Of a stretch of 64,000 nucleotides of DNA, positions 35,511-48,759 are shown one piece after another (within the stretch, counting starts at the first letter, position 1; each line of letters starts with the position of its first letter). Source of the stretch: Sipunculus nudus (Eukaryota; Annelida; Sipuncula; Golfingiida; Sipunculidae); contig CM049306.1 in the NCBI GenBank assembly GCA_026874595.1, forward strand, positions 35,978,019 to 36,042,018. The letters are read 5' to 3'. Position numbers and translations under genes: made by a program. The notes under the pieces were generated by a model, which worked only from the letters and a program-made list of their open reading frames with translations, was not told where the DNA came from and made no database searches.

Positions 35511-35629
35511 GTGTCTTTTGGTTATATACTGGTTTTACTCTGGTTGGTCTCATTTTCACGACTGCTTATCTGCCAGAAACAAAAGGGAAAACTTTAGAAG
35601 AAGTCGAAGAACTGTTTAAGGCAAGGTGA
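35511..35629 (+). CDS. HMIT-1 last exon, TM12 and C-terminus
   Basis: It has an acceptor GTTTATTTACAG and encodes FWLYTGFTLVGLIFTTAYL then [18 protein letters not shown], with stop TGA at 35627-35629. The PETKG motif is the family's cytoplasmic signature. Confidence 0.88.
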
Positions 35630-35769
35630 TTGCTATAAGGCATCCACTTCAGATTAATGAACAGATTAAGTTTTAGGACACTAGATGAAATCACAGCTGA
35701 GAAACTGACATGACTGCTGTCATTTTATTGTAAAACAATTTAATAATATTCGTTAAAATAAGAAAAAAA

Positions 35770-36150
35770 TACAGGTGGCGCCACCAGTTTTAGAGAACTG
35801 ACAAAACTAGTCATGTTCAATGTTCAAGGCAGGATTCATGACAATCTATGCATTGATTAATAAGACATTGGACGTTTTGTATCAAAAGTTTAATTATTCT
35901 GGCTGGGGGAACTTAGCTCAATAGCTCGGAGAATATGGGTCGCAGTAACCTAATTTCATGTTTCCATGGAGACCTTTTATTGGCCTCCTTGGATTTTAAG
36001 TAATAGGTCTTTTGATTCAGCGGTCACGATTTGTGCCCTGCTAACGGCTGGCCGTACAAACGGACGGACGGTCCGCCAGAAGGCGGACGGACGACGGACA
36101 AAGCGTCATACCCTATACCTCGGTTGACTTTCAGTCAGCTGAGCTAAAAA
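35770..36150 (-). repeat. Dispersed repeat, AGCTCAGCTGACTG family, inverted
   Basis: It starts AGGTGGCGCCACCAG and ends CAGTCAGCTGAGCTAAAA, with GGACGGACGG near 36060. It begins about 140 bases after the HMIT-1 stop codon. Confidence 0.8.
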
Positions 36151-37808
36151 AAAAGTATAATTGACTAGCCCGGTGAACCATTTCAGATTTACCCCTCAAA
36201 AAAGTTGTTTCTAATCTCTATGTTTGTCTCTATGTTAATCTCTATGTATTTCTTCTGGATTTATGAAATTAGGTTGACTCCTAATATATCCTTATATATA
36301 GTTATATATTGCTTGTAATGTGTTATGCGCTTTGGTGAAGTGTAATAGCCAAAAGAAATATAATTAACGATAAAATTTACATATTGCGACAATTTTATTT
36401 TTTATGGATTGATTTCAGCTTTTAAATCTCTTATCTTCCACGTGGCCTATTTAAATAATATATAATGAAATTAAAGCATAAGAATTGGTTAAATCAGCGA
36501 GAGATAATCTGAACAGTAAGGGGTTCACCTGAAATTACGTCCAGACTACCCCGGGGGTAATCCGGAATCGATCGGGGGAGGGCGGTATCCTTAAAATCTT
36601 TACATCGGGTTCTTGCCTTCTTATAATGTGCGGAGTGCTGCTTATTAGACAATCAACATTATTATATGAGAGGGGTCAACACTAAACTTAACTATAACTA
36701 AACTATCTCTTAAATATCATTCACAAAAACAACTATGACTAATCTATCTTTTAAATATCATTTACAAAACTAGGTGTTTAGGTTGGCTCGTAACCATCTT
36801 AGTGTATATGTACTCATCTGTACTAATGAAGTTCCGAGCCCGAATGCCTGCTCTTAACGATGAAGAAACATGGACCGGTGCGGACCGGACCCGACCAACC
36901 CCTGGTGGTCAGGCCCATCACATATATAAGCGGTCCGGTCTTGGTCCCGTCAAGCTGTAGGCGGTCCCGACCAGTAGGTGGACTGGTCCAAGCGGTCCGG
37001 TCCATTGATTAAAATATCATTTAAATTAAGATAAAATTGTAAGTTTTCGTTCTAAAAATATTTCTATTACTTATATTCATTCAAATATTTAACAAAACAG
37101 AATATCACAGCAAAACGTACAATAAATGTAATTTTATCATTTATACTTGAATCGCAAGATCTGCGTTTGATTTTTTAATGACAAATTTAAAATCACAATC
37201 TCAGCAAATATTTTGAGTTACTGCGTGGGGAATAGTGGTTAGAATACAAACCAAACTGTGCCTGTTGGGGCGAGCTGATTCAAAGAACAAATGTCGCCTT
37301 ACTGTAACTCAGAGAAAAATAAAAATAATACACGTGTATAATTATACTTTTGCAGCTGCCTTTGCTTTAAATACATTTCACTTAGCTAATGAGTCTTCCT
37401 TCGAGAGGTTTATTACCCCTTCTTGATATTTTTTAAATTAATATGTTATTAGTATATAATACATAAAAACTTCTCTTTTTCGTTATTATATTTAGACGGG
37501 GAATTTTAAAATGTTGCCAATGCCCAGTTTGTCGACATAGTTCCATTAGCTGCTAAGTAGTCGGTACCTCTTAAACTCTATATAATTAAAAAGCGGGTCC
37601 CTGTAGCCAAGCAGAGCTTTTATGAGTGATTATAAGCAATAATTGACGCTTATGTTTGATGTTAACCAGCGGTCGCGAGCGTTAATGTCAAACCCTTTCC
37701 TGAGCGGCTTTCAGTTTAGCCGTCTATACAAATGGACTTGTTTTGTCTCGACTAACCTAGCTGTTTCGTACATGAGTGACAAAGAAAGTGCATTCATTTG
37801 CACGGATT
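36151..37808. other. Intergenic region between convergent HMIT-1 and HMIT-2
   Basis: Apart from the GGACCGG-rich element below I see nothing that I can name. The two genes end here tail to tail. Confidence 0.6.
36868..37005. repeat. Short GGACCGG-rich inverted-repeat element
   Basis: ATGGACCGG near 36870 faces CCGGTCCATT at about 36995-37004, with further GGTCCGGTC/GGACCGGAC blocks inside. It is GC-rich against an AT-rich background. Possibly a small MITE or foldback unit. Confidence 0.5.
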
Positions 37809-37930
37809 TCACCATGGTCTCTTGAATAGTTCTTCCACTTCTTCTGTGCTTTTTTCTTTGGTTTCTGGCAGCAACAACACAGTGAACGCTATCCCAGCAA
37901 AGGTTAGGCCGGCATATAACCAAAACACAC
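37809..37930 (-). CDS. HMIT-2 last exon (TM12, C-terminus)
   Basis: 122 bases from acceptor TTTTATTTTCAG to stop TGA at 37811-37809, encoding [19 protein letters not shown] and [19 protein letters not shown]. Confidence 0.9.
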
Positions 37931-39829
37931 CTGAAAATAAAGTTTGTAAATTTATATATTGATTCAATGCATTTCAATTCCATTTACACCTTCGTTTAAG
38001 CTTCACGAAGTATGATTTTCCTAAATGTAGATGATAATTGAGAATTACCAAAGAAAAGTGTAGGTGATATTACTTTTGACGAAGTAAATATGGTACCCGT
38101 GACGCCATTGCACCCTGATTATGCTATTTAGGGTTTATGGGCGTCTCAGTCTGACCCCCACAATGCACCGCGGCTTCTACATTCACCAACAGAGTAGGTA
38201 AAATGTAATGAAGACGGTAGTTAAGTCTGTTCAAATTATTTGGAGTAGAATTCTTTCGAGGTAAATTACGTAAAATGGGTGTTTTGTGGTAAGGAATTCA
38301 AAGAATAAGTTATATTTTGCAAGCATACGCATATGAAATATAAATAGAAGATGTTTCCTTGAAATGTAAAATTTTGATTTGAAAGATTGACAGTTGAGAT
38401 AAGTAGTTCCGGCCGTCCCATCTTCATATCAGGAAGAGATTCGTTCGATCAGAAACGACCTCTGACGTCATTGGTATATTTAATTCTGAAATCAACAGCT
38501 AGATATGACAGGGGACCTAAACCTTGATAAGCGGATTGACCAGATCACGGGTTTCTGATAAATAAAAATAAATAAATACTCATCTTCATTTCGGCTATTT
38601 AAAAATACAAAAGATCCCAACCTTTATAAATACAGATAGAACTGTAACAATGAATATCCTATTGTGAATGCAATACACAATTATCTAATACAATATGGTA
38701 CTACGAAATGCAAATAATTGGCGAGATTAAACAATACGTCGTTATAACGTTCGACGAATGTACGGTTATAACTGTTACATGGCTGGTCAAAATAGGTACT
38801 ATCTTCTTCTGATGGTACTACATATAGAACAATCGCTCGGTACACGCGGTATAACCTTCATTCCGACGTTCCACATGTGACATTTAATTTTAAATCTGTA
38901 AGCCAAATGGCTGCCTCAATGAGCGATTACGATATTTGTGCGAGGTCCGGGTTTGATAAGTGCAAGGCAATACAAAAGGAATAACTCCCGAGGACAATCT
39001 AAAGGCTGGAACCTATGAGTTAGGCGGCTATTAGACCCATACCTTCCAAGTAGATGCCGGGGGACGGCTTTAGGGGTCACCGCGCCCTAATCCGCAAATA
39101 ATATTAGGTGTTCATGTTTGTGTGTAGTCTAAGAATCAATATTATAGTTTAACATGTACTCTTTCTAAACGGTTAAAATGTAGGGCGATATTCGATATTG
39201 TTATGACGTTAGGGTTTTCGTAATTTTTAAACTGTAGCTTATTAAAATATTCAAATCTTTACAATTGAATAGAGTTGATGTTCCTGAGCGAAATAATACA
39301 CTCACCGGGTTTGGAGAGCACTTGAGTTAATGATAGAAAGCTTGATACACTGAGCCATGTGGTCAGCCAATGGACGGCTGAAGCTAGGCCGTTACCTGTG
39401 CTGCTCGCCCACTGTGGATAGATTTCTGAATTTATCGTCCAGGGCATGGCGCTTAGTCCTGCAAAAAGGATTGTTATTTATTCATTGTGTTCGTTGAGGG
39501 TGGTTAAACTTTATACACAGTGGTAGACGTTATTAACGCAGCGTCTTTTACGACCGGCTTTGTAATTCAATGACCTGTGCGAACTAGCAAATAAGCATTT
39601 TCTATTACACTTACACTCGTCATACTTATTTAACAAGCCTTTTAAATGGTATGTTTTCAAATACGTGAAGCGACATGGACCGACAGTTCCCAGGGTACGG
39701 AAGGGGGGGAGGGGGGGTCTGAAACCAGTGATAGTGGTCTCTCTATTGCCTTGACTGATCAGACGTGGAATATCATTTAATGCGGATCCAGAGGGGGTTA
39801 TTTAGTTATCCACAGTTTATAACTTTCTG

Positions 39830-39899
<70 letters not shown>

Positions 39900-39908
39900 A
39901 TGTGTATG

Positions 39909-39943
<35 letters not shown>

Positions 39944-41661
39944 CAACGGAGGGTGGTGGCCGAAGCAACGTCTCATTGCGGCGGAGCGATAGAACTGCTC
40001 TAACAGGAAGATGGAGGGGAACTATCATATCTGTCTGCTTTTATACTCGCCAAGATGGTTTTCCTCACTAAGCCCGTCTTTTTTTACAATTATTAAAATG
40101 CTTGATAGTGATATGTTTAATTATTTTTTTACGCTTACCAATGGCATAAGATGCAAAAAATAATACAAGACCGGCCAATGTCAGTTGTGTATAATGTGTA
40201 GGGCAGTGGCCATAGCTCCACAGCCAGCCCGATGCAGATTTCTCCGATCCACGGGGTATTACGGCTGCGGTTTGGTTACTGTGCGATGGGAGACAGAGAC
40301 CTCCTGATGACCAAACACTCGTCTCTTGATAACAAAAACCACAGGATTGGCTCTGTATACACTCATCACAGGTACTGAAACCAGAAAGTTTAGTCGGTTC
40401 GTGAATGCTCTTTACAATGACTCTTATACTGAGATGGGTGAAAATCATTTTACGACATTGAAACGTACGGGCTGTGCCAATGAATAAACCATTTTTACGA
40501 TAATGACACGTACTGGTTGTGACTATAAATAAATCATTTGTACGACACTGACATGTACTGGCTGTGCCAATAAATAAAACATTTTTACGACACTGACACG
40601 TACTTGCGGTGCCACTAACTAAAACGCTTCGCCCTGATTTGGATCCCGCTCTCTGAACTCGATTATAAAAAAAATCACCTTTTAGAACTCTTATTCAATT
40701 AACGGAAGGTAAATGTAAATGCCGCAAACCAGCTCGTTTTTTAAATAAAATCCTTTAGAAATGTGTCAAACTTACAAAGATTGTGCACATGTGGAATTCG
40801 ACAATACAGAGGATGCCTTGCGGTTATTTGTTACAGAGCTGATTAATGCCAACTGGAAAGCCGCAGCAAGCACACAGAGACTAATAAGCGTACCTGAAAC
40901 AGACCGAAATCTTAATAATGTGCAAACTGTTAACCACTCACCAGTACTTGGTGCTAATTGCTTAAAATATTCCCATGAAATCATATGAAAAAAAACCTGT
41001 CAAGTACTGCCTGTCTTTACCACAGTGACAAAAAAGACGGTCGCATTTTCCAATCTATAATTGCTAAGAATGCCATATTTTATCATGCATTGAGATCAAG
41101 GCTGAAATGGCACTGTTATATATAGTAATCAATACGGGATAACTATTTAACAATTTGCATTTCGCAAAAAAAAAAAAAAAAAAATGGGCATATTACCTAT
41201 AAGACTAGCAACAGTTAGAACCTTTCTGCCGGTCTTCTCAACAAGATAAAGTGCGACAAAGGTGAAAACAAATTTTACCCCCATGGCCAGGGCAGACAGC
41301 CATATGGCTTCAGACGAGTCCCTCACGCCGGACATTTTCACCAATGTTGCGACGTAGGGTCTAAAAACACAAATATATGGTTTAGATAATAAATATAAAA
41401 TGTAACCAACTGGAGAATGAAAAACCTGGTCTGACAATCATTTATAAATTAGGCCTCGGTTTCGACTCGTCCGTGTTTAGACGTCCATTGATTCAAATGA
41501 AAGCATTGATAACGGAATTCTTTTATTTTCCCTGAGTTTTTTTTACTTCAGTAGTTTTACTATTCTTTCCCTTTGGTTGTTATCAACTAAGTTAAGTTAT
41601 TCACCTCATAAAAAATTGTTATCTACATGCAACTAATCCCAACCGCATTTGTACATCAAAA

Positions 41662-41743
<82 letters not shown>

Positions 41744-43843
41744 TTAAGAGACAGATTAAGGTTTAAGCTTATAACTGAAACCTTTTTATTCCTATTATTC
41801 CCTATGTCTTATTAATGGGTAATGCTGAAACATTTTGGGGCTTCATGTTAAATCCTTCAACAGTCTAGTTTTGTTTTACCAGAAATAACAAATTTGAATT
41901 TTGTTCCGTATGTGGTATTGACGAGGTCATTTGTGGGATAACTTTAAATATTCGTATCAATTGTTATATTTCATATATAAAATATTTGAAAAAAAACAAT
42001 ACATTTAATATATGAAATGGCTGGCTATTTAAATTTGGTAGGTAACTGGCTTTTTTTACTGAAGTTATGACCCAAAAAAAATATGTTTGCATGCCCCGGA
42101 CATTTACAAAAATCGTTACCGCTAGGTGTGGCTAGAATGGCGGAACAACACTATAGCTGTGTAAATATGTACAAGTTCAGTAATTGGTTGTTAGACCGAT
42201 GGGTCTAGGTATAGGTCGATTTGTCGAACATTACGCCCCAGTTAGTCGGAATGCACTCCAACTGTGAACGATTGTAATGTAACTTACAGGACTATGTTGA
42301 TCCCAGAGAACATTTGGATCACGTGCAGTCCGCATCCAACAACCAGAGCTCTCAGTACGTGGTGTGTTCTGAACATCCTGAGGAGCGTAGACACCGTGTC
42401 TGTAAATTATAATACAAGACTATTACAAAAGAATGTGCCAAAAAAAAGATATCTCATGAATTTTATTTCGGCAGTTAAAATAAGATTTGAAGTAAGTTGG
42501 TCTGTTATATTTTACTTAAGATTCACTGAACATCTCGTCTATAGCGTCATTTATGTTTTGACACAAGAGCCGGAGTATTGCCAAATAACTGAAAATAGAG
42601 GTAATTACATCTGGCACCATTCGCTTGAGAAAACGTGTGAGGGACCTCCTATTCGTCTACCAGTTGTGATGAATATACACAGTGCATAGTGTAATCATCT
42701 TAAAATATTATGGGGTCTGCCAATATTTCTTTCCAAAATCGCGTTGCACACTCCTGTACACGAGTGCAAATAAGCTGTTATCGTGTTATTTGACAAATCA
42801 AGATTATCAAGCACCAAACTGGTGTTTCCTTTCTGGTGTTTCTTTCACTTGTTTGGACGTTCTCGCGCATGCACAAGATCGGAACATCGGTCACACAGTC
42901 TTTTTACGGTAGATCTTAACAAACACAGACTGTGATTACTTTCACACGGAACCATAATAGTGTATCTTAAATCAAGGGGTAACTTGTGTAAACCACAACC
43001 TTTGAGTTCTTTTTTAATGATTTTTCCGTCTAAGGGGATTTATATTAACTTAACTCAAGAATACCAAGTATCCTTTATGTTTAAACGTCCTGTCCTGGAT
43101 TTTTTTTTTATATTTTAAACGTACGGAATATTTACGGATACGTATCATACAATGTTTACGTATACCGTATTTTGAGGGGACTCTTTATGAGGGACGAGTG
43201 TTTTAACATATTACCTCAAGGGCACAGTCCTTGTACGAGCAGCTTACTTTGAGGGTTCTAATCTGTTAAAGCATCCTACCTTGCGATACTTTGTTTAATA
43301 ATCTTAACCTTGAGTGTACCTTGGTATGTTTAACCACCTTACTTTGAGGATACTCTATATTGTTTAAGCAGCGTACTTTGAGGGTACTCTGTTTAACTTT
43401 CTTACCTTGAGGGTACTCTGCTTGTTTTAGCAGTTTCCTTTGTGACTCCATGATTGTTTGTAACTCTACTTCTATGTCACTTTCTGCCCCCCTGATTTTA
43501 CATAGGGCCGCCCTTGCTTCTGTATATTTTTCTCTGCTCACCAACCACTTTGGACTTTCTGGCATGAAGAGAATCCCAACGAACATAACTACTGAGGGTG
43601 CTCCAGCAATACCAAACATATACCTGTAAACATACAGGTATACTTCATACAAATAGGTATTTTCTTATACATAATACAGGCAACTCAACAGGCAGTATCC
43701 ATTAAATATAGTATACCCAATCAATGCCATATTACATAATGAAAACATTACGGGAATCAGGATAATACCACAGAAACAGGATAACATCAGCAGAGACGTG
43801 GCAACAAACTCCAAAGATAGGAAAAGAGGGATAAGATAACATC

Positions 43844-43883
<40 letters not shown>

Positions 43884-45744
43884 GTGAGAGAGAGAACAAC
43901 ATAACGATAGAACAGATAATATCAAGAGAGACAGGTGAGATCAAGGAAAACAGGACAACTACCGGATTACATGAAGAGAGACAAGATAACATCAAGGTAG
44001 ACAGATAAGATCAGGAAGTACATGATAATATCAGTATGAATAAGTTGACATCACGAGAGACAGGAAAAAATTCAAGACAGACGGATCAAGAAAAAACAGG
44101 ATTACATCAACACGTTTATATCAAGAGAGACAGGACAAATTCAATAGAAACAGGATAACATCATTGGGGACAGGTTAATATCAAGAGAGACGGAACAAAA
44201 TCAACAGAGACAGGATAACTCAAGAGAGACAAAAAATTGTCTGGACATGAGATCAAGAAAAACAGGGATCAATTGATGTATTTTTTTTTCATCTAAATTT
44301 AATACATACAAACCTTCAATTTTTCTTGCCCTACTCAAAGTAACATAATGTGCATGTCTCAGTTTCCTGGTACTTGTCATATCAACAACCACCTGAATTT
44401 AAGTGAACTGCCTTGTGCCTTCCATATTATTTTTGCAGCACCAATTTTTAACGGAAACTGAGAACGGGTTTTCAGTATATTTTTACCGCCTATATGGAAT
44501 GTCTGCTTGGTGACAAAAAGTTGTCCATTCTTTGGATATTGCTGGAGTGTAAAAGGTGGCATAATTTCGCCTGGTGTCTGAAACAATGTTTGAATCTTCA
44601 AACTGAACCCAAAGAATACTTGGTACAGTTTTGCTATGCATATATTGTATATGCTTCAATATACAAGAACAACCATTAGTGATTCCTGAACAGCTATATT
44701 GCAAGCAATATCATATGGTAAACTAACGGCAATCTGAAGTGGTTTCAGCAAACCTGCAGTTTTTCATGGGTTATAATGTATTCTGGAAAGAACGTCTCTC
44801 TTTATATCATCTGTGACATCTGTTGTAACACAATTTTGCAGCAATTGCTTTCAAACTAGCACACTTCCTAGAAATTCAAAAGTACTGAACCCTGTTGTTT
44901 TTGGTCAATATAGGTCAAAGGAAAGGTCATCAAAAACTTATTTTATCATAACTTCGTCAATATTAGCCCTATCTTCACAAACTTAGGCTCAGTTTCTTTC
45001 TCTGACACTTTTCCTTTACCTGGTCTGGTCGACTGGTTTTGATCTTATGTCGATTTGTCAGTATGTCTGTCTGTTTGTCAGTTGTCGTCAATTTCGCCTG
45101 CTTCCTGGTTCTTGCGTCTGAATTATAGCATTGTACACGCTAAAGTTTTGCATTAATTCTCTTGAAACTGGTACATCTTATGTCTTACAGTAATATCTCG
45201 AAAGTGATTTTTCATTTTTCGGATATAGCCGCTAGGGAGCGCTGCACTTGAACTTCCCCCAACATATCATTTTTGGCCATATCTCCAAAATTATAAATCT
45301 CAATTACATAAACTATAGCTCATTTTCATTCTCTGATTTTTCTCCCAAACCAGCTAAAATCATCTGGTCTCAATCTTTTGTCACTTTGTCAATATGTCTC
45401 TCTGATGAACCCTGTTTTCAGCTGTCTCAATTTCTCATGCTTGCTGGTTCATGCGTCTTACATGTAATATTCTTCAGTTCTCAGTTTTGCTGGAATCACT
45501 TTATAACTTACATATATCGTATGTCTTAAAGATTTTTGGAAGTTCTATGTGTATTGTCTAAATAGGTCAAAGGTCAAGGTCATCAAACACGTCAAAATCT
45601 TATTTCCCTCATAACTTTGACAATATTGGTCCTATCTTCATAAGCAATAGCCAGGGGCGTAACCAGAGGGGGGCCGCAGCCCCCCCCCCCCCCCCCCCCA
45701 CCGGTCGCATCTAGTATTCGCCGTCCTTTCGGAATTTCTCTTAG

Positions 45745-45788
<44 letters not shown>

Positions 45789-48728
45789 CACCAAGAAACA
45801 GGCTTTCTATGGACATAACCATAAAAGATAAATACTGATAACTTGGTGTTAGAATAACCAGCCCGTATAGTCTCAAGAGCAATCTCTTCAATATATTTAC
45901 ATAATAATATGCGAAATACTGTTCCATGTTTTGTTGCCATGGCCATTCCTAATTTAAAAGTGTAAACGGAATATAAAACACCAAAGATAAGGTTATTTAG
46001 CTAATGGATATAGTTCGATGCCCCTTTATATTCATCGAGTCATTTGACATGTTATTCCTATGTCATATACGTAGTTATAGAAGACTTAATGGATCCCTGA
46101 TATATGTAGGCTTCGATTTAGGAATTGTATGTACTTTTTATTTAAATTTTAGAATGATGTATCCACCTCCATTATTCAAGCAATGGTTTACCTACAGATT
46201 TCTATTTCAGGATTAGACAGTTCAAGACGTAACAGGGCGGTTGCTCATGCAGGCGTCCTCTCATTTTATCCATGTGCTAAGCAGATCCGGTAACAACCCC
46301 ACCTGTGGGTCTTGGGTGGGTGACATCTATATTCTTAGGTTATATTACCCCCAAATACGTACTCGTTTGCAAGTAATGGGAGGGCACAGCTTTCCTTTTA
46401 AGACTTCAGAGCACTCAACCTGGGTCACACCGATCGTTAAAAATCCACCGCTTCTCGACGGGATTTCGAATTCACCATCTACGGTGGTAGAGTCCTGTGT
46501 TCTATCCCCCTGACCACAGTAGCCGTATATTATTTACTTGTTTTTGGATTTTTGTTGTTGCAGTCTTATCTAGGTCCCCTTGAGTTAGTAATTCACTGTA
46601 CTGATGTTCATGTTTATGTTTATCTATATTTTCAATGTCGAGGCAGGAGGGTGGAATTCCGGGTTGAATTAAAAGATAAATTAGTCCATAAATTATACAT
46701 GTATATATACATATATATATAAAATATATAATAAAAAAAATAAAATTATATAATAACGACCACTAATGGGACCTTGATAAAGTGGTCGTTTTTTTCGAAT
46801 TGGTCTTTTAAGCCGGGTTTGACTAAGACAGATCTTACAACAGGATCACTTACGGCCATATTTGGGTTTTAAAAAGTGCTGTGTGACCGCCATGTAGCTG
46901 ATCATTTTTCTTTTCAGCTGCAGAGTGAAAACAGTTAGAGACAAAGCCAGTTAAATAAATCAGAGATGGATGAGCAAGGTTGACAGGTCGCAAATATGAC
47001 AGGAACACACCATATACATTTGACAGAGACAATTTCCTCCACAAACGTTGTTGAGCAAGTAAATAAAGATGCAGAGGTTTAATTTATGGCAATGGCCTTT
47101 CAAGGTCATAACAACAATAAGATTCGACGGTGGTATTTCGCCGTTTCATTGAAGGGGTCTGATTGAAATATACAACAAAAATAAACGACAAGACTATGAT
47201 AGGAAATGTATAGGAGGTATTTTCTCTTTCGAATCAGAAAAATTTCCGGAGTTCCGAAACATCCAGCTGTTTGAGCAAATATAAGCATTTCCCTCAGGTA
47301 TTAACACCTGACTGGATGCACAATGCAGGATCCTTACGATTATGTTAACATTTAAAAGGCATTCTACTCGATTCCCATGAGATTTGTCTGTTTGTTGAGA
47401 TAGCTAGCAAGCGGAATATGTGATCATTTTGAATCTGGGCAATTAACCCTATACAATCGATATAGGTTACTTTTATGGACACCTTGTAAAATTGGGACTA
47501 CATTTGGGGGGCATCCATCTGTATGATCGAAGAAAACTTTCGACTGCTGTGTCGTCCGTGAACACAGATCACACTGTTACCCCGGTGAACAAAACTTAGA
47601 CATATACCTGCAGACAAAACCCATCCTTTTACAATGCCATATTTTTACGACTTATCAGTGTATCTAGTTTTATACTTAAATGATTCAAGGAAATGCAAAA
47701 TATTACAATCGTTTTTATCATTTTCAATTCTTACAGTAACATGTAAGAGTACATGAGACTCTGATGAAGGTAGACCTGCCATATTCCACAACATCTTGAT
47801 CATATGCATACATATATTTATATGATAATTTATGCTAAACATGCAAGTATTTCCGACGGGGTCATGTTCTCGAGGTTGCTGTCAAGTGGTCCATTGGGTT
47901 TGTTTAATATACAATTTAATATACAGATCTCATGTCTTGTGAGGTTTAAGCAAATGTTATATACAAAAACGATCTAATTAAATAAATATATATATATATA
48001 TAATATAAATCATAATATGCCTGTTGGAATGTTTCAAAAGGTTTTCAAACTGATTTGTGCTTTAATTACCAAAATAATTATGTTCACAAGAAACATTTAT
48101 AATTTCTTTAAATAACATTTAGGAAAAGAATTTTATGTTCAAATTTATATTTTTTAAGTACTGAAATAAAGTAACCAGAATTTTTTTTATTTATATATAT
48201 ATCACAGCTCCTCTGGTGATACTGGTACTGGAACTCGCGATATGTGCTCTTAGGATACTTGTTTGCCGAGACCACGGACCCCGGTAAAATGCAAAGTTTA
48301 ACATAAGACTTCAACATATCAGTTATTTCACTCCGAGCATTACATTTAAAAGATAATATTTTGCGAGTTATAAACGTAAATGCACTTTTGCGCCATTGAC
48401 TTTAACATGTTGAAAACGATTGGAATTTTATATCCTAATTTTGAAGAAATATAAATATTAAATATTTAACCCTCTACAGTTTGACTACATAACGCAAAGA
48501 CATAAGGGAAACGTTTTTCAGGAACAGGAAAGCCTAATTTTTTTTTGTGAAAATTGCCTCAATATGTTCTCTTTACTTTGCATATCAAAATAATTTCCCA
48601 ATATGGGAGGGAGATACCCATACTCTCCCCATGTACCTGTAACTAACTTTAATGAAACCATGGTTCATAATCGAAAATTTAAAAAAAATCTGTATTTTCA
48701 TACACTAAAATATATAACGCATAGTATG

Positions 48729-48759
<31 letters not shown>

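Larger units (their letters stand above)
27193..35629 (+). pseudogene. HMIT-1: SLC2A13-like proton/myo-inositol cotransporter, 5'-truncated and broken
   Basis: Seven exons at 27193-27352, 28378-28505, 28953-29116, 29752-29869, 30661-30895, 32861-33011 and 35511-35629 give the sugar-transporter signatures of HMIT: LRGAMVT, PESPRWL, DKIGRKPL, the cysteine-rich loop with CGDCVKDGSCGLC, the TINAEIYPVWASSTGN block and a closing PETKGKTLEEVEELF. The family moves myo-inositol with protons across the plasma membrane. Missing or damaged: all exons before TM4, the TM7 exon, 16 bases of the TM6 exon, TGA at 28984-28986, one base in exon 30661-30895 (ends on TAG), and an exon 32861-33011 whose length is out of phase with the last exon. 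It is clearly diverged from HMIT-2, so it is an older paralogue. The introns hold several family repeats. Most likely a pseudogene. Confidence 0.85.

Noticed and set aside
42264-42689. Plus-strand open frame of 141 codons
   Set aside because: It lies antisense over the HMIT-2 TM7 exon and intron, has no recognisable domain, and its mirror in the other arm is disrupted.
43750-44235. CRISPR-like regularly spaced repeats
   Set aside because: GAGAGACAGG and ATAACATCA words recur with irregular spacing and no conserved repeat/spacer division. It is a diverged simple satellite in an animal intron.
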